From Actinomycetes bacterium (GTDB lineage: Bacteria; Actinomycetota; Acidimicrobiia; IMCC26256; JANYLB01): a DNA stretch of 64,000 bases. Below the pieces are notes generated by a model, which was not told the DNA's origin, did not search any database, and was given only the letters and a program-made list of their open reading frames with translations. Both the position numbers and the translations under genes were made by a program. Of the stretch, positions 1 to 9,119 are shown one piece after another (position 1 is the first letter of the stretch; each line of letters starts with the position of its first letter). The stretch is from the NCBI GenBank assembly GCA_025363815.1, contig JANYLB010000012.1, positions 21,122 through 85,121 on the forward strand, in the 5' to 3' direction.

Positions 1-334
1 CCACCACCTGGAACGACGCTTGCAGGTTGAAGATCGCGCGACCGTGCTGGATCGCAACAACCCGTCGGGTCGTAAAGCTCTTGCCGTCGCGGATGCGGTC
101 GACCTCGTAGACGATCGGAATGCCGGGATCGCCCGACCGAAGGAAGTACGCGTGCAACGAGTGCACCGAGTGAGCGGCATCTACGGTACGGCCGGCGGCG
201 ACGAGCGCCTGGCCCGCGACCTGACCACCGAAGACGCGTTGCATCTTCTCGTCGGGGCTCATCCCCCGGAACAGATTGACTTCCAGCGCCTCGAGGTCGA
301 GGAGCGCGATGAGGTCTTCGAGCGCGGAACTCAT
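1..334 (-). CDS. tesB: Acyl-CoA thioesterase II (TesB-like), 3' part outside window
   Basis: Reading right to left from an ATG at 334, the frame stays open to the window edge, so only the first 111 residues are visible. They match the N-terminal hotdog of TesB-type thioesterases: MQRVFGGQVAGQAL near residues 31-44, a HSLHAYFLRSGDP segment, then VDRIRDGKSFTTRRV and an ending in NLQASFQ. TesB enzymes hydrolyse medium- and long-chain acyl-CoA to free acid and CoA in the cytoplasm. The catalytic Asp/Gln/Thr region of the second hotdog lies beyond the edge and cannot be checked. It is divergent from the next gene. Confidence 0.85.
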   Translation of the reverse strand, partial: MSSALEDLIALLDLEALEVNLFRGMSPDEKMQRVFGGQVAGQALVAAGRTVDAAHSVHSLHAYFLRSGDPGIPIVYEVDRIRDGKSFTTRRVVAIQHGRAIFNLQASFQVV

Positions 335-406
335 CCGGTGAAGGTATCCGAACGGGAAGCAACCGTGTCCCTCGGGTTGTGACCCGACGCCGGTAGCGTG
401 TCGGCG

Positions 407-850
407 ATGACCCGCAAGGACACACTCGGCCACCTGCGTCGCGCCACGGAGCCCATGCTCCAGCCCGACGAGAGCTTCCTGGCGGGGTGCGCGGTGTGGA
501 TGGCCGACGAACGACCACGAGTCCCGCTCATCTTCACTGGTCGCGCCATCTACTTGATCGCGGTCACTGGTGAACGGTTGTTTGTCTTCGACACACCCCG
601 ACGGGGCAGGCCGCTTCTCGGAGCTGATCTTCTGCTCCAGCGACGGCACGACGCGCTGGATCTGCTCCGGGTCCGTACGCGCATCCCGATGCTCCAGCTC
701 CGCATCTCGCCCGCGCCGGAGCGCGTCGTCATCCTCGAGTTCCGGCCTCGCGACCGCTCCCTAGCCCGCAATCTGATCAAGATGTTGCGCAGAGCGGCCG
801 CGAACGGAGTGGAACCGCCGAGTACTCCGACGGCCGCCATCAACCTGTGA
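407..850 (+). CDS. Hypothetical protein, possible PH-like fold
   Basis: A 147-residue soluble protein of unknown function. It has a basic helical N-terminus, then a strand-rich middle (PLIFTGRAIYLIAVTGERLFVF, residues about 44-65) and a basic C-terminal helix (ARNLIKMLRR). The pattern resembles small bacterial PH-like domains, but I do not recognise a family. I chose the ATG at 407 over the GTG at 398 because TAGCGT at 394-399 fits a -10 box seven bases before the ATG, giving a leaderless start, and it overlaps the GTG. It precedes glpK by 22 bp on the same strand and may be cotranscribed with it. Confidence 0.55.
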   Translation: MTRKDTLGHLRRATEPMLQPDESFLAGCAVWMADERPRVPLIFTGRAIYLIAVTGERLFVFDTPRRGRPLLGADLLLQRRHDALDLLRVRTRIPMLQLRISPAPERVVILEFRPRDRSLARNLIKMLRRAAANGVEPPSTPTAAINL

Positions 851-872
851 GCGATCGAGGCGGCGCGCCGGA

Positions 873-2369
873 GTGAACCACGAAGGCGTGATCGTCGCGA
901 TCGATGCGGGAACGACAGGGGTCCGGGCGTTTGGCGTCGACGGCAACGGACTCCCCCTGGCGTGGTCGTACCGGGAGTTCACACAACACTTCCCCCGACC
1001 GGGTTGGGTCGAGCACGATCCCGACGAGATATACGCGGCAACGCTCGCGGTTCTCGGCGACGTCGTCCGTGACCTCGACGAAGCCGGGCGACCGATCATC
1101 GCGATCGGCATCACGAACCAGCGCGAGACCACGGTCGTGTGGAGCGCCGACACCGGCCGGCCGCGGTATCGGGCGATCGTCTGGCAGGACCGCCGGACCG
1201 CGGCGCGCTGCGACGAGCTGAAGGCGGATGGGGTCGAACCATTGGTGCGGAGCCGCACCGGACTCGTCCTCGATCCGTACTTCTCGGCCACGAAGCTGCA
1301 ATGGCTCCTGACCGAGGGCGGCGTAACCATCGACGACGACCTGCGGTTCGGCACCATCGATTCGTGGTTGCTGTGGAAGCTGACCGGCGGCCCGGGGCCG
1401 ACGGCGGTGCACGCCACCGACCCTTCGAACGCGTCGCGCACTCTTCTCTACGACATCGCAGCGCTCGAGTGGTCCGACGAGCTGTGCGAGCTGTTCGGCG
1501 TGCCCCGATCGTGCCTGCCGTCGGTGTTGGCGAACAGTGGCAGGTTCGGAATCACCGATCGAGCGTCGGCCGCGGGGCTGGCGGTGCCGGTGAGCGGCAT
1601 GGCCGGTGACCAGCAAGCAGCCTTGTTCGGCCAGGCGTGCTTCGAAACGGGGATGGCCAAGAACACCTACGGAACCGGCTCGTTCGTGCTGCTGAATCTC
1701 GGATCGGCACTTCCGCCACCGGCCGATGGTCTGTTGACGAGCGTCGCGTGGACCATCGGAGCGACTACGACCTACGCGATGGAAGGCTCGATCTTCGTCA
1801 CCGGCGCCGCCGTGCAGTGGCTACGCGACGGGCTCGGGATCATCGCGAGCGCGGCCGATACCGGGCCGCTCGCGGAGAGCGTCGACACCACCGGCGGCGT
1901 CTATTTTGTCCCCGCATTCACCGGTCTCGGCTCCCCTTACTGGGATCCATACGCCCGGGGTGCGATCCTCGGTCTCACCCGCGGCACCGGTCGCGCCGAG
2001 ATCGCGCGGGCGACCGTTGAGGCGATGGCGTTCCAAACCGCCGACGTCGTCGAGGCGATGACCGCGGCCAGCGGCGCACGGGTGGCGGAGCTGCGGGTCG
2101 ACGGCGGCGCGAGCCAGATGGACCTGCTGTGTCGCTTCCAGGCCGATCTCCTCGGAGTCCCGGTACGTCGACCCGTCATCCAGGAAACGACCGCCCTCGG
2201 TGCCGCCTACCTCGCCGGTCTCGCCGAGGACATCTGGGAAAGCCCGGCCGATGCCGCCGCGTCCTGGCGTGAGGAGGCCGTATTCGCTCCCGCTATGGGA
2301 CTCGACGAGGTTGCGAGCCGCCGGGCCGGGTGGGCCCGCGCCGTCGAGCGGTCCCGCTCCTGGGCCTGA
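873..2369 (+). CDS. glpK: Glycerol kinase
   Basis: An FGGY-family carbohydrate kinase of 498 residues, the usual GlpK length, which phosphorylates glycerol to sn-glycerol-3-phosphate with ATP. The phosphate-binding DAGTTG is at residues 10-15, followed by GITNQRET and VWQDRR typical of glycerol kinases. The catalytic-base region reads GMAGDQQAALFGQ. The C-terminal ATPase signature DGGASQMDLLCRFQADLL precedes ETTALGAAYLAG. The start is GTG at 873. It converges with a plsC-type acyltransferase that consumes glycerol-3-phosphate-derived lysophosphatidate, so the two genes fit phospholipid or triacylglycerol supply. Confidence 0.93.
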   Translation: MNHEGVIVAIDAGTTGVRAFGVDGNGLPLAWSYREFTQHFPRPGWVEHDPDEIYAATLAVLGDVVRDLDEAGRPIIAIGITNQRETTVVWSADTGRPRYRAIVWQDRRTAARCDELKADGVEPLVRSRTGLVLDPYFSATKLQWLLTEGGVTIDDDLRFGTIDSWLLWKLTGGPGPTAVHATDPSNASRTLLYDIAALEWSDELCELFGVPRSCLPSVLANSGRFGITDRASAAGLAVPVSGMAGDQQAALFGQACFETGMAKNTYGTGSFVLLNLGSALPPPADGLLTSVAWTIGATTTYAMEGSIFVTGAAVQWLRDGLGIIASAADTGPLAESVDTTGGVYFVPAFTGLGSPYWDPYARGAILGLTRGTGRAEIARATVEAMAFQTADVVEAMTAASGARVAELRVDGGASQMDLLCRFQADLLGVPVRRPVIQETTALGAAYLAGLAEDIWESPADAAASWREEAVFAPAMGLDEVASRRAGWARAVERSRSWA

Positions 2370-2384
2370 TCAGATCGCGATCAG
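2366..2384. terminator. Small hairpin between convergent glpK and plsC
   Basis: CTGATC (2366-2371) and GATCAG (2379-2384) pair across a 7-nt loop, and the hairpin spans both stop codons. It has no T-tract, so termination is only suggested by the position between convergent genes. Confidence 0.3.
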
Positions 2385-3103
2385 CCCGCCAGGGTCGCGA
2401 CCCGCACCGCATGGTCAACGACCTCGGGCGAGGCATCGACCGCGGGCCGGTCCGGCGTCGGCGATTTGGTCGCGTAGCTGTCGGAGTACTCGTACCCGGA
2501 CAGCTCGTGTATCTCGTACATGAGCTCGTCGGTGAGCTGACGCAACGCGAGGTGATCGTCGGCTCGACCTTCGTAGTGGGCCAGATCGATCGGCGAACCG
2601 AAGCGCACGGTGACCGTCCGGAACAACCGGGGCATCTTGGAGTCGGTCGGCTGGATCTCGTCGGTGCCGATCAGGCCGACCGGAACGAGCGGCGCCCCGG
2701 TGCGAAGCGCGAGGCGGGCCACGCCGGTGTGGCCCCTGTGGAGGAGACCACTTCGGGTGCGGGTCCCCTCGGGGTAGATCCCGAACTGCCCACCCTGATC
2801 GAGCACGGCAGTTGCCGCGTCGAGAGCACGCTGGCTGGCGCTCCCGCCCTCTCGGCGAATGGGGATCTGGCCGACGGCCCGGAAGAACCACGCCGAGCGC
2901 GGGTCGTCGAAGTACTCGGCCTTGGCAACGAACGTCATCCGCCGGCGCAGCACGAGCGGCAGGAAGATCGAATCGATGAACGAACGATGGTTCGCCGCAT
3001 AGATCACGGCGCCGGCGGCGGGGATGTTGTCGCGCCCTTCGACCCGCACCCGGAAGGCACCGTAGAGCAGTGGCGTGAGCACAGCCTTGAGGATCCAGTA
3101 CAT
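2381..3103 (-). CDS. plsC: 1-acyl-sn-glycerol-3-phosphate acyltransferase (PlsC family)
   Basis: A membrane-associated acyltransferase of 240 residues that esterifies lysophosphatidic acid. The NHRSFID catalytic box (NHx4D) is near residue 38-44 and the substrate-binding YPEGTRTRSG is near 110-119, with VPVGLIGTDEI further on. A hydrophobic N-terminal segment (WILKAVLTPLLYGAF) could anchor it. The ATG at 3103 is preferred over the adjacent GTG at 3106. On the minus strand TACGCT lies ten bases before the ATG, so the transcript may be leaderless, and that -10 box is overlapped by a CTGAC-type palindrome (3106-3121) shared with the divergent tetR gene. Confidence 0.88.
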   Translation of the reverse strand: MYWILKAVLTPLLYGAFRVRVEGRDNIPAAGAVIYAANHRSFIDSIFLPLVLRRRMTFVAKAEYFDDPRSAWFFRAVGQIPIRREGGSASQRALDAATAVLDQGGQFGIYPEGTRTRSGLLHRGHTGVARLALRTGAPLVPVGLIGTDEIQPTDSKMPRLFRTVTVRFGSPIDLAHYEGRADDHLALRQLTDELMYEIHELSGYEYSDSYATKSPTPDRPAVDASPEVVDHAVRVATLAG

Positions 3104-3105
3104 CA

Positions 3106-3121
3106 CTGACGCGAGCGTAGG
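3106..3121. promoter_or_regulatory. Imperfect CTGAC-N6-GTCAG palindrome, plsC/tetR
   Basis: CTGACGCGAGCGTAGG differs from the perfect copy at 29515-29530 by only a few bases. It covers the presumed -10 box of plsC and the first base of the tetR start, so a bound regulator would block both genes. See the related sites at 22515, 29515, 31896, 56122 and 61460. Confidence 0.45.
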
Positions 3122-3822
3122 TGACGAACGTCGAACTGGCTACGGGCGATCGCGTGCGGCTACCTCGTGCGGCCGAGGCAGTCGGAATCCGCGTCGTTCT
3201 TGACCGTCCGGACAAGTCGCCCGTAGCCTCCTCGGCCTTGGCGCGAAAGCTCACCCAACGCGGGAAGGACCGTCGCCGTCAGATCATGGCGGAGTCGACG
3301 CGCCTCTTCGCCGAGCGCGGGTTCCATCCAACCTCGGTCTCCGACATCGTCACCAGCATCGGCGTCGGCAAGGGCGTCTTCTACTGGTACTTCTCTTCCA
3401 AGGAAGAGCTGCTCGCCCAGTTGCTCGAAGCCGCGCAGCTCGATCTCCGTCGTCGCCAGCAGGCCGCGATAGGAGAGGAACCCGATCCGGTTCGACGGAT
3501 CGAGCTCGGCATCCGCGCGTCCATGCAGTGGTTCTCTGAGCACCGCGACTCGCTGACCCTGTTCCAGTTCGCCGCTACAGAGGAACGCTTCGCGCCGGTG
3601 CTGCGTACCGGCCAGGAGATCGCAGTCGACGATCTCGCGCGCCACCTCAAAGACGCGGTCAGCGACGGACGCGCCGTCGACCAGGATGCCCAAGTCGTCG
3701 CCTACGCGATCCTCGGCGTAGTGCAGCAGTTGGCCCGAACGTTCCTGTTCAGCAGCGACGAACCCGTCGGCCGAGTCGCCGACGCTGCAGTCGCGTTCTG
3801 CCTACGCGGCCTCGAGGGTTAG
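3121..3822 (+). CDS. TetR/AcrR family transcriptional regulator
   Basis: A 233-residue regulator with a TetR-type helix-turn-helix at about residues 55-95 (RLFAERGFHPTSVSDI, then a VGKGVFYWYFSSKEELL recognition region) and a variable ligand-binding C-terminus. The GTG at 3121 gives about 40 extra residues before the HTH, so a later start is possible. It is divergent from plsC across 17 bp that contain a CTGAC-type palindrome, the usual geometry for a self-regulating TetR repressor. It is therefore one candidate for the protein that reads that motif elsewhere in the window. The ligand is unknown; an acyl-CoA would fit the neighbours. Confidence 0.85.
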   Translation: MTNVELATGDRVRLPRAAEAVGIRVVLDRPDKSPVASSALARKLTQRGKDRRRQIMAESTRLFAERGFHPTSVSDIVTSIGVGKGVFYWYFSSKEELLAQLLEAAQLDLRRRQQAAIGEEPDPVRRIELGIRASMQWFSEHRDSLTLFQFAATEERFAPVLRTGQEIAVDDLARHLKDAVSDGRAVDQDAQVVAYAILGVVQQLARTFLFSSDEPVGRVADAAVAFCLRGLEG

Positions 3823-3849
3823 CCCGCCCGCCGGCCAGATCCGAGAGAC

Positions 3850-5025
3850 TCAGCCGAGCTTGGTGAGGGCTTTGCGAATGCCGCGGACGGCTTGACCGAT
3901 GCGCTGCTCGTTCTCGACGAGGGCGAATCGGACGAACCCCTCGCCGCCAGGTCCGAAGCCGACGCCAGGCGACACTGCGACCTTCGCTTCGCGCACCAGG
4001 TGCTTGGCGAACTCGAGGCTGCCCATCTCCAGGTACGGCTCGGGGACCGGCGCCCATACGAACATCGTGCCCTTGGGCTTCTCGATCTCCCAGCCCAATC
4101 GGCCGAGGCCATCGATCAGCACGTCACGCCGACCCTTGTAGATCTCGTTGACCTCGAGCGGATAGTCGGGCGCTTCGTTCATCGCCACGATCGACGCGAT
4201 CTGGATCGGCTGGAACGTGCCGTAGTCGAGATAGCTCTTCAGCTTCGCGAGCGCGGCGACACACTCCTCGTTTCCGAGTACGAAGCCCATTCGCCACCCG
4301 GCCATCGAGAACGACTTGGTGAGCGTGTACAGCTCGACGGCAACTTCGCTGGCCCCAGGTACCTGCAGGATCGAGGGCGGCTCGTAGCCGTCGAAGCCGA
4401 GATCGGCATAGGCGAAGTCGTGCACGAGAAGCACGTCATGGCTGCGGGCGAAATCGACCATGCGCTGCATGAAGGCAAGATCGACACATGTCGTGGTGGG
4501 GTTGTGCGGGAACGACAACACGATCACCCGCGGCCGTGGCCACGAGTCCTCCCATGCCTCCAGAAGGTTCTCGAAGAAATCCTGTTGCGGCCCCAATCGC
4601 ACGTGGCGCACCTCGGCGCCGGCGAGGATAGGGCCCCAGATGTGGATCGGGTATGACGGGCTGGGCACCAGCGCGGCATCGCCGGGGGCGAGGAGCGTCC
4701 ACATCAGATGCGAGAAACCCTCCTTGGCTCCAATGCTCGTGCACGCCTGCGTGTCGGGATCAATCTCGACGCCGAACTTACGGCGATAGAGGTCGCTGAT
4801 CGCGAGACGGAGCTTCGGGATGCCTCGGCTGGCCGAGTAGCGATGGTTCTTCGGGTTCTGCACCGCTTCGCACAGCTTGTCGACCGCGACCTTCGGGCTC
4901 GGCACGTCGGGGTTGCCGAAACCGAGATCGATCACGTCCTCGCCGGCTCGGCGCGCGTCCATCTTCAACGCGTCAATGGTCGCGAAGACGTACGGCGGAA
5001 GGGCGTTGATCCGGCGAAACTCCAT
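3850..5025 (-). CDS. PLP-dependent aminotransferase, class I/II (AlaC-like)
   Basis: A fold-type I aminotransferase of 391 residues. [12 protein letters not shown] near the N-terminus, SFPHNPTTT (substrate-carboxylate region, about 172-180) and [14 protein letters not shown] mark the family, with the Schiff-base lysine near residue 237. The closest group I recognise is the AlaC-type glutamate-pyruvate aminotransferases and related LL-DAP-like enzymes, so alanine or another amino acid made from pyruvate or a keto acid is likely. The ATG at 5025 is preferred to GTG at 5034 because TACCGT sits seven bases before it. It converges with the upstream tetR gene and has no obvious link to steroid metabolism. 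Confidence 0.85.
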   Translation of the reverse strand: MEFRRINALPPYVFATIDALKMDARRAGEDVIDLGFGNPDVPSPKVAVDKLCEAVQNPKNHRYSASRGIPKLRLAISDLYRRKFGVEIDPDTQACTSIGAKEGFSHLMWTLLAPGDAALVPSPSYPIHIWGPILAGAEVRHVRLGPQQDFFENLLEAWEDSWPRPRVIVLSFPHNPTTTCVDLAFMQRMVDFARSHDVLLVHDFAYADLGFDGYEPPSILQVPGASEVAVELYTLTKSFSMAGWRMGFVLGNEECVAALAKLKSYLDYGTFQPIQIASIVAMNEAPDYPLEVNEIYKGRRDVLIDGLGRLGWEIEKPKGTMFVWAPVPEPYLEMGSLEFAKHLVREAKVAVSPGVGFGPGGEGFVRFALVENEQRIGQAVRGIRKALTKLG

Positions 5026-5095
5026 GAATGTCACGGTACCAGCCGGCTCTTTTCCCGACCGGCCGTTTGGTTCACCCGACAGGTCGAGCCCGGGA

Positions 5096-6058
5096 TCAGC
5101 GAGTTGTCGCGCCGACCTCGTGGGGCTCGGCGTAGAACTGAGAGAACCACTTCCGGAACTTCACGATCGGACCGTCGGTGTCGGCGAGCGCCGGCACGGC
5201 CAAGAACGTCTTGTTCTCCCAGATCGGCTGGTCTTCCTGGATCTGCTTGTTGATCTCACCGACGAACGCGTTCGCGACGCTCGACGTCGTCCGCTCGTCG
5301 TCGAACTTGCGCACCGTGAAGTTGAATCGCACCTGGGTCGAGTCGTTGTCGATCGGTGTAGAGGTGGCGACGAGCAACGCGTCGACGATGCCGGTGAACC
5401 ACGTCTTCGCGACGCCTGGACCGAAGCTGTAGACGTCGATGCGACCCTCGGTCACGCCACGCGGCGTCACGTACGCCTGCTTCGACAACATGGTCGCGGT
5501 ATGACCTTCGGTCACGTAGCTCTCGCACTCCGCGACCTGATCGGTACCGTGGACATAGCGGAAGTGGGCGGGGTCGACCGTGTTCTCGGCCATCTCCTGC
5601 AGGATCGTGCCGATCGTGTAGCTCGATTTGTAGTAGTCGGAGAACGCAGGGGTGCCGACCTCGTCGAAGACGGGGACGTCCCAGAGCGGTGCGATCTCGT
5701 CGGGGTGGTACCAGGCGAACACGAGGTCGTTGGCTACGACGACGGGATAGGTGCGGACGTGGGCCTTACGGTTCAGTCGGTCGCTGTAAGGGATGTTCGT
5801 GCACGCGCCGGTTCCGTCGTAGGTCCACCCGTGGAACGGGCAGCGGATACAGCCGTCTTCGACCGCGCCGCCCACACCGAGGTGCGCGCCCAGATGCGGG
5901 CAGAACGCATCCTGCAGATGGAACTCCCCTGCTTCGTCGCGCCAGAGCACCAGCTCGCGACCGAAGTACTTCAACGCCCTGACCCCGCCGGGATCGAGAT
6001 CCTCAGGTTCAGCGACCTGGTACCAGGAATACGGGATGGGGAACGGGAAACGCGGCAT
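5096..6058 (-). CDS. Rieske [2Fe-2S] oxygenase, KshA-like steroid hydroxylase
   Basis: A terminal oxygenase of 320 residues. The Rieske centre is CPHLGAHLG (C53, H55) and CPFHGW (C73, H76). The mononuclear iron site is [13 protein letters not shown] (D162, H165, H170). The C-terminal pattern with PIWENK, then DGP and [11 protein letters not shown], resembles 3-ketosteroid 9-alpha-hydroxylase KshA and the Rieske cholesterol desaturases, so a steroid ring substrate is likely, though not proven to be C9. The ATG at 6058 is chosen; a longer frame to 6157 would run into the next gene. A KstR-like box lies nine bases upstream (6067-6080). No KshB-type reductase is adjacent. Confidence 0.78.
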   Translation of the reverse strand: MPRFPFPIPYSWYQVAEPEDLDPGGVRALKYFGRELVLWRDEAGEFHLQDAFCPHLGAHLGVGGAVEDGCIRCPFHGWTYDGTGACTNIPYSDRLNRKAHVRTYPVVVANDLVFAWYHPDEIAPLWDVPVFDEVGTPAFSDYYKSSYTIGTILQEMAENTVDPAHFRYVHGTDQVAECESYVTEGHTATMLSKQAYVTPRGVTEGRIDVYSFGPGVAKTWFTGIVDALLVATSTPIDNDSTQVRFNFTVRKFDDERTTSSVANAFVGEINKQIQEDQPIWENKTFLAVPALADTDGPIVKFRKWFSQFYAEPHEVGATTR

Positions 6059-6066
6059 TCGGAAAG

Positions 6067-6080
6067 TGAAACACGTTCCT
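6067..6080. promoter_or_regulatory. KstR-like operator before the Rieske oxygenase
   Basis: TGAAACACGTTCCT fits T-N2-AAC-N2-GTT-N2-A except for the last base, and it shares ACACGTTC with the perfect box at 11817-11830. It sits nine bases from the Rieske oxygenase start, where a repressor could block an internal promoter. Confidence 0.5.
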
Positions 6081-6125
6081 ATTTCGTGCGCAAGCCTCCC
6101 GGTCCGGGGTGTGAGCGCCCGGCGC

Positions 6126-6881
6126 TCAGGAAGGCCAAGACAATCCGGCGAGCACACCGCCGTCGATCACGAACTCCGCGCCGGTGCAGTACGAGCTCTC
6201 GTCGGACGCGAGGAACACGACGAGCTGCGCGACCTCGTCGGGCTCCCCCACCCGCCCGAGGCTCGCCAGCTTCGAGAGATAGGGACGCGGGTCGAAGCCG
6301 AGCACCTCCTTCGAGGTCATCGGTGTCGCGATGGCGCCGGGGTGGACCGAGTTGACCCTGATCCCGGCCGAGCCCAGCTCGAGCGCCGCAGTCTTCGTGA
6401 TCCCCCGCACCGCGAACTTGCTCGCCACGTACGCTCCTGTGGCTGGCGCGCCGGCGATGCCGTTGATCGACGAGAAGTTGACGATCGAGCCACCACCGCG
6501 CTCACGCATCGGCGCGATGACCGCGCGGAGCCCAAGCAGCGTGCCGAAGTAGTTGACCTCCATCATCTTGCGGAAGGGCTCGACCGAACCCTCGAGCGGG
6601 CTCATGCCGGTGATGCCGGCACAGTTCACGAGCAGGTCTATGCCACCGAACGCGGCCACGGTCGCGTCGACCGCCTGGCTCCACTCATCCTCACTCGTGA
6701 CGTCGAGCTTCATCGCGCACGCAGCATCACCGAGCTCGTCGGCGAGCGTCTGGGTTGGTTCGATACTCACATCGGCGAGCATCACCCGGGCACCTTCGCC
6801 TATGAAACGACGCGCCGTCTGCGCGCCCATACCGCTACCCGCACCCGTGACGATTGCCACCTTGTCGTCGAGCCGTCCCAC
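6126..6881 (-). CDS. Short-chain dehydrogenase/reductase, hydroxysteroid-type
   Basis: A classical SDR of 251 residues. GAGSGMGA (residues 13-20) binds NAD(P), NCAG follows strand 4, and the catalytic Ser and YVASK (Tyr/Lys) lie near 138-156. The C-terminal FVIDGG is typical. Sequence style is close to 3-alpha/20-beta-hydroxysteroid dehydrogenases, and its place between a KshA-like oxygenase and Ltp-type aldolases supports a steroid alcohol or ketone substrate. This is inference from family and context. It is 13 bp downstream of the Ltp4-like gene on the same strand, probably in one operon. Confidence 0.8.
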   Translation of the reverse strand: MGRLDDKVAIVTGAGSGMGAQTARRFIGEGARVMLADVSIEPTQTLADELGDAACAMKLDVTSEDEWSQAVDATVAAFGGIDLLVNCAGITGMSPLEGSVEPFRKMMEVNYFGTLLGLRAVIAPMRERGGGSIVNFSSINGIAGAPATGAYVASKFAVRGITKTAALELGSAGIRVNSVHPGAIATPMTSKEVLGFDPRPYLSKLASLGRVGEPDEVAQLVVFLASDESSYCTGAEFVIDGGVLAGLSWPS

Positions 6882-6894
6882 CAGTCCCCCTCGA

Positions 6895-8061
6895 CTACTC
6901 GGGCTTTTGGTTTCCTACGACCCACATGCTGAAGAACTGCGAGCCGCCGCCGTAGGCCTGGCCGAGGGCGAGTCCTGTCTTCAGCTCGACCTGGTAGTCG
7001 CCGGCGCGCTCGCGCACCTGCTGCGCGGCTTCACCGAAGCGGATCATCCCCGACGCCCCGATCGGGTTCGACGAAAGCACGCCGCCCGATGGGTTCCAGG
7101 GGATGTCGCCGTCGGGCGCGGTCGCGCCGGCCTCCGTGAGCTTCCATCCGTCGCCTTCGGCGCAGAACCCGAGGTTCTCGAGCCACATCGGCTCGTACCA
7201 GGAGAACGGCACGTAGACCTCGGCCATGTCGAAGTCTTCTCGCGGGTTGGTGATGCCCGCTTGTGCGTAGACATCGGCCGCACAATCGCGCCCGGCCTGC
7301 GGATTTATCTGGTCGCGCCCAGCGAACATCGTCGGTTCTGAACGCATCGCAGTGCCGTGGATCCAGGCCGCGGGACCGGGTGCCGCGTCGGCGACGTCTT
7401 CGCTGCCGATCACCAACGCCATCGCGCCATCGGAGCTTGGGCAGACATCGAGGTAGCGGAGCGGATCCCAGAGCAGGAACGACTCCTCGACCATCTTCAG
7501 GTCGATGTCGGCCAGGTGCAGGTGAGCCTTCGGGTTCCGCAACGCGGCAAGGCGGTCTTTCACCGCCACGAGGTGGCCGATGTGACGGGGCGCGCCCGAT
7601 CGAGCCATGTACGCCCGGATCAGGGGTGCGAAGTAGCCGCCGGCGCCGGCCACGAGCGGCGCCTGAAACGGCATCCCGACGGTGAGGCCCCACGTTGCGT
7701 TGCTCTCCGACTGCTTCTCAAACGCGACGGTGAGAACTCGCTTGTGGATCCCGGCCATCACGAGCTTCGCCGCGACGATCGCGGTTGAACCTCCGACGCT
7801 GCCGGCCGTGTGTACCCGCAGCATCGGCTTGTTCGCCGCTCCGAGCGCGTCGGCCAGGTACATCTCGGGCATGAGCACGCCCTCGAACATGTCGGGCGCC
7901 TTGCCGATCACGACCGCGTCGATGTCGCCCCAGTCCATGCCGGCATCTTCGAGCGCTTCAACCGCCGCCTCACGCACGAGGCCGGCGATCGAGACGTCGT
8001 GACGAGCCGAGACGTGACGGGTCTGGCCGACTCCCACCACTGCTGTGCGGATTCCCGCCAT
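6895..8061 (-). CDS. Thiolase-fold lipid-transfer protein, Ltp4-like aldolase
   Basis: A non-decarboxylating thiolase-fold protein of 388 residues (MAGIRTAVVGVGQT at the start, GGGSQFFSMWVVG at the end). The position of the usual thiolase nucleophile reads HTAGSVGGS, without Cys, which argues against ordinary thiolysis. In Rhodococcus and Mycobacterium, Ltp3 and Ltp4 are linked to cleavage of C24-branched sterol side chains, and Ltp2 is a retro-aldolase. The gene order double DUF35, Ltp3-like, Ltp4-like recalls Mycobacterium tuberculosis Rv3521-Rv3523. The start ATG at 8061 overlaps the stop of the upstream gene by one base, so translation is coupled. Confidence 0.72.
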   Translation of the reverse strand: MAGIRTAVVGVGQTRHVSARHDVSIAGLVREAAVEALEDAGMDWGDIDAVVIGKAPDMFEGVLMPEMYLADALGAANKPMLRVHTAGSVGGSTAIVAAKLVMAGIHKRVLTVAFEKQSESNATWGLTVGMPFQAPLVAGAGGYFAPLIRAYMARSGAPRHIGHLVAVKDRLAALRNPKAHLHLADIDLKMVEESFLLWDPLRYLDVCPSSDGAMALVIGSEDVADAAPGPAAWIHGTAMRSEPTMFAGRDQINPQAGRDCAADVYAQAGITNPREDFDMAEVYVPFSWYEPMWLENLGFCAEGDGWKLTEAGATAPDGDIPWNPSGGVLSSNPIGASGMIRFGEAAQQVRERAGDYQVELKTGLALGQAYGGGSQFFSMWVVGNQKPE

Positions 8062-9119
8062 CAGTTCCGCTCCCCTTCGAGCACGCAGACGAGGTTCTGT
8101 TGCAGGCACGGACCCTGGGTCGCGTGGGCAACGCCGCGATGAACCGAACCGGAATGGATCCGACTCGCGACCTCGCCGATACGGATGAGCCCGCTCGACA
8201 TGATCGGGTTCGCGCCGAGCGGGCCCCCCGAGGGGTTCACCTCGGTCTCGGGCCCGAGACCGAGGGCAACCCGCAGGATCGGCTCCTCGTGGCTGAACTG
8301 GGTGTGGAGCTCGGCAACGTCGATCGGGCCGCCGCCGACATCGGCCGCGATCGCGGCCAGCCGCGTCGACTCGGAACGGGTCAGATCGCGGACGCCCATC
8401 GACTGCGGTTCGATGCGGTGCTCGATACCCCGGATCCACGCCGGTCGTTCACACGCGTGATTCGCGATCTCGGCAGCGGCAATCACAATTGCCGCTGCGC
8501 CATCGGTGATCGGGGCAATGTCGGCGTCACGCAGCGGCGCGTGGGTCACCGGCTCACCGAGGAGCACATCGGCACTCACGTCGCGACCCGCGATCGCGTG
8601 CAGATTCGCGAGTGCGGCGCGCCGATCGCGCGCCGCGATCTCAGCCATCTCGCGCTCGTTGGTCACATTCGCCGCGATCGCCGCGCACGCCTGAAGAGCC
8701 GCTAGATCCACCGTCGACGGCCACAGCGGCATCACCGAGTACGGATCGTTCTGCAGGTTGAAGATCTCGTGCACGTCGCCGAGCGACGACTTGCCGAACC
8801 CGTAGATCAACGCGGAGTCGACGTCGCCGACCTGGATCGCGACCCACGCTTCGTACAGCGCCCAGGCCGCGTCCATCTCCAGATGGCTCTCCTTGATCGG
8901 CGGCCACGCGCCCACGGCGTCGAGCCCCTGCACGAACGTGAACGGCCCCCCCGACAGGTAGTCACACGAACCCGACACGGTGAAGCCGATATCGTGGCGA
9001 TCGATCCCAGATTGCGCGATCGCGTCGCGCACCACCGGGATCACGAATTCGACCTCGTTGCGCTCCCGGTCATGCTCGGCAATGTCCTGCGCGAACGCAA
9101 TTACCGCGACATCTCTCAT
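8061..9119 (-). CDS. Thiolase-fold lipid-transfer protein, Ltp3-like
   Basis: A 352-residue thiolase-superfamily protein beginning MRDVAVIAFAQ, with no Cys at the nucleophile position (the segment reads ESHLEMDAAWALYEA). Late motifs VNPSGGPLGANPIMSSGLIR and CLQQNLVCVLEG fit SCP-x/Ltp proteins. It is slightly shorter than the downstream Ltp4-like protein and the two probably form a heteromeric pair, as proposed for Ltp3/Ltp4. The ATG at 9119 has an AGGAG eight bases upstream. The start overlaps the stop of a 31-codon frame that in turn overlaps the DUF35 gene. The likely role is retro-aldol cleavage of a beta-hydroxy steroid side-chain CoA ester. Confidence 0.72.
   Translation of the reverse strand: MRDVAVIAFAQDIAEHDRERNEVEFVIPVVRDAIAQSGIDRHDIGFTVSGSCDYLSGGPFTFVQGLDAVGAWPPIKESHLEMDAAWALYEAWVAIQVGDVDSALIYGFGKSSLGDVHEIFNLQNDPYSVMPLWPSTVDLAALQACAAIAANVTNEREMAEIAARDRRAALANLHAIAGRDVSADVLLGEPVTHAPLRDADIAPITDGAAAIVIAAAEIANHACERPAWIRGIEHRIEPQSMGVRDLTRSESTRLAAIAADVGGGPIDVAELHTQFSHEEPILRVALGLGPETEVNPSGGPLGANPIMSSGLIRIGEVASRIHSGSVHRGVAHATQGPCLQQNLVCVLEGERN

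Noticed and set aside
5502..5514. TGAC-N5-GTCA inside the Rieske oxygenase gene
   Set aside because: It is well inside coding sequence with no promoter context and shows that N5 forms can occur by chance, which also lowers weight on the 31896 site.
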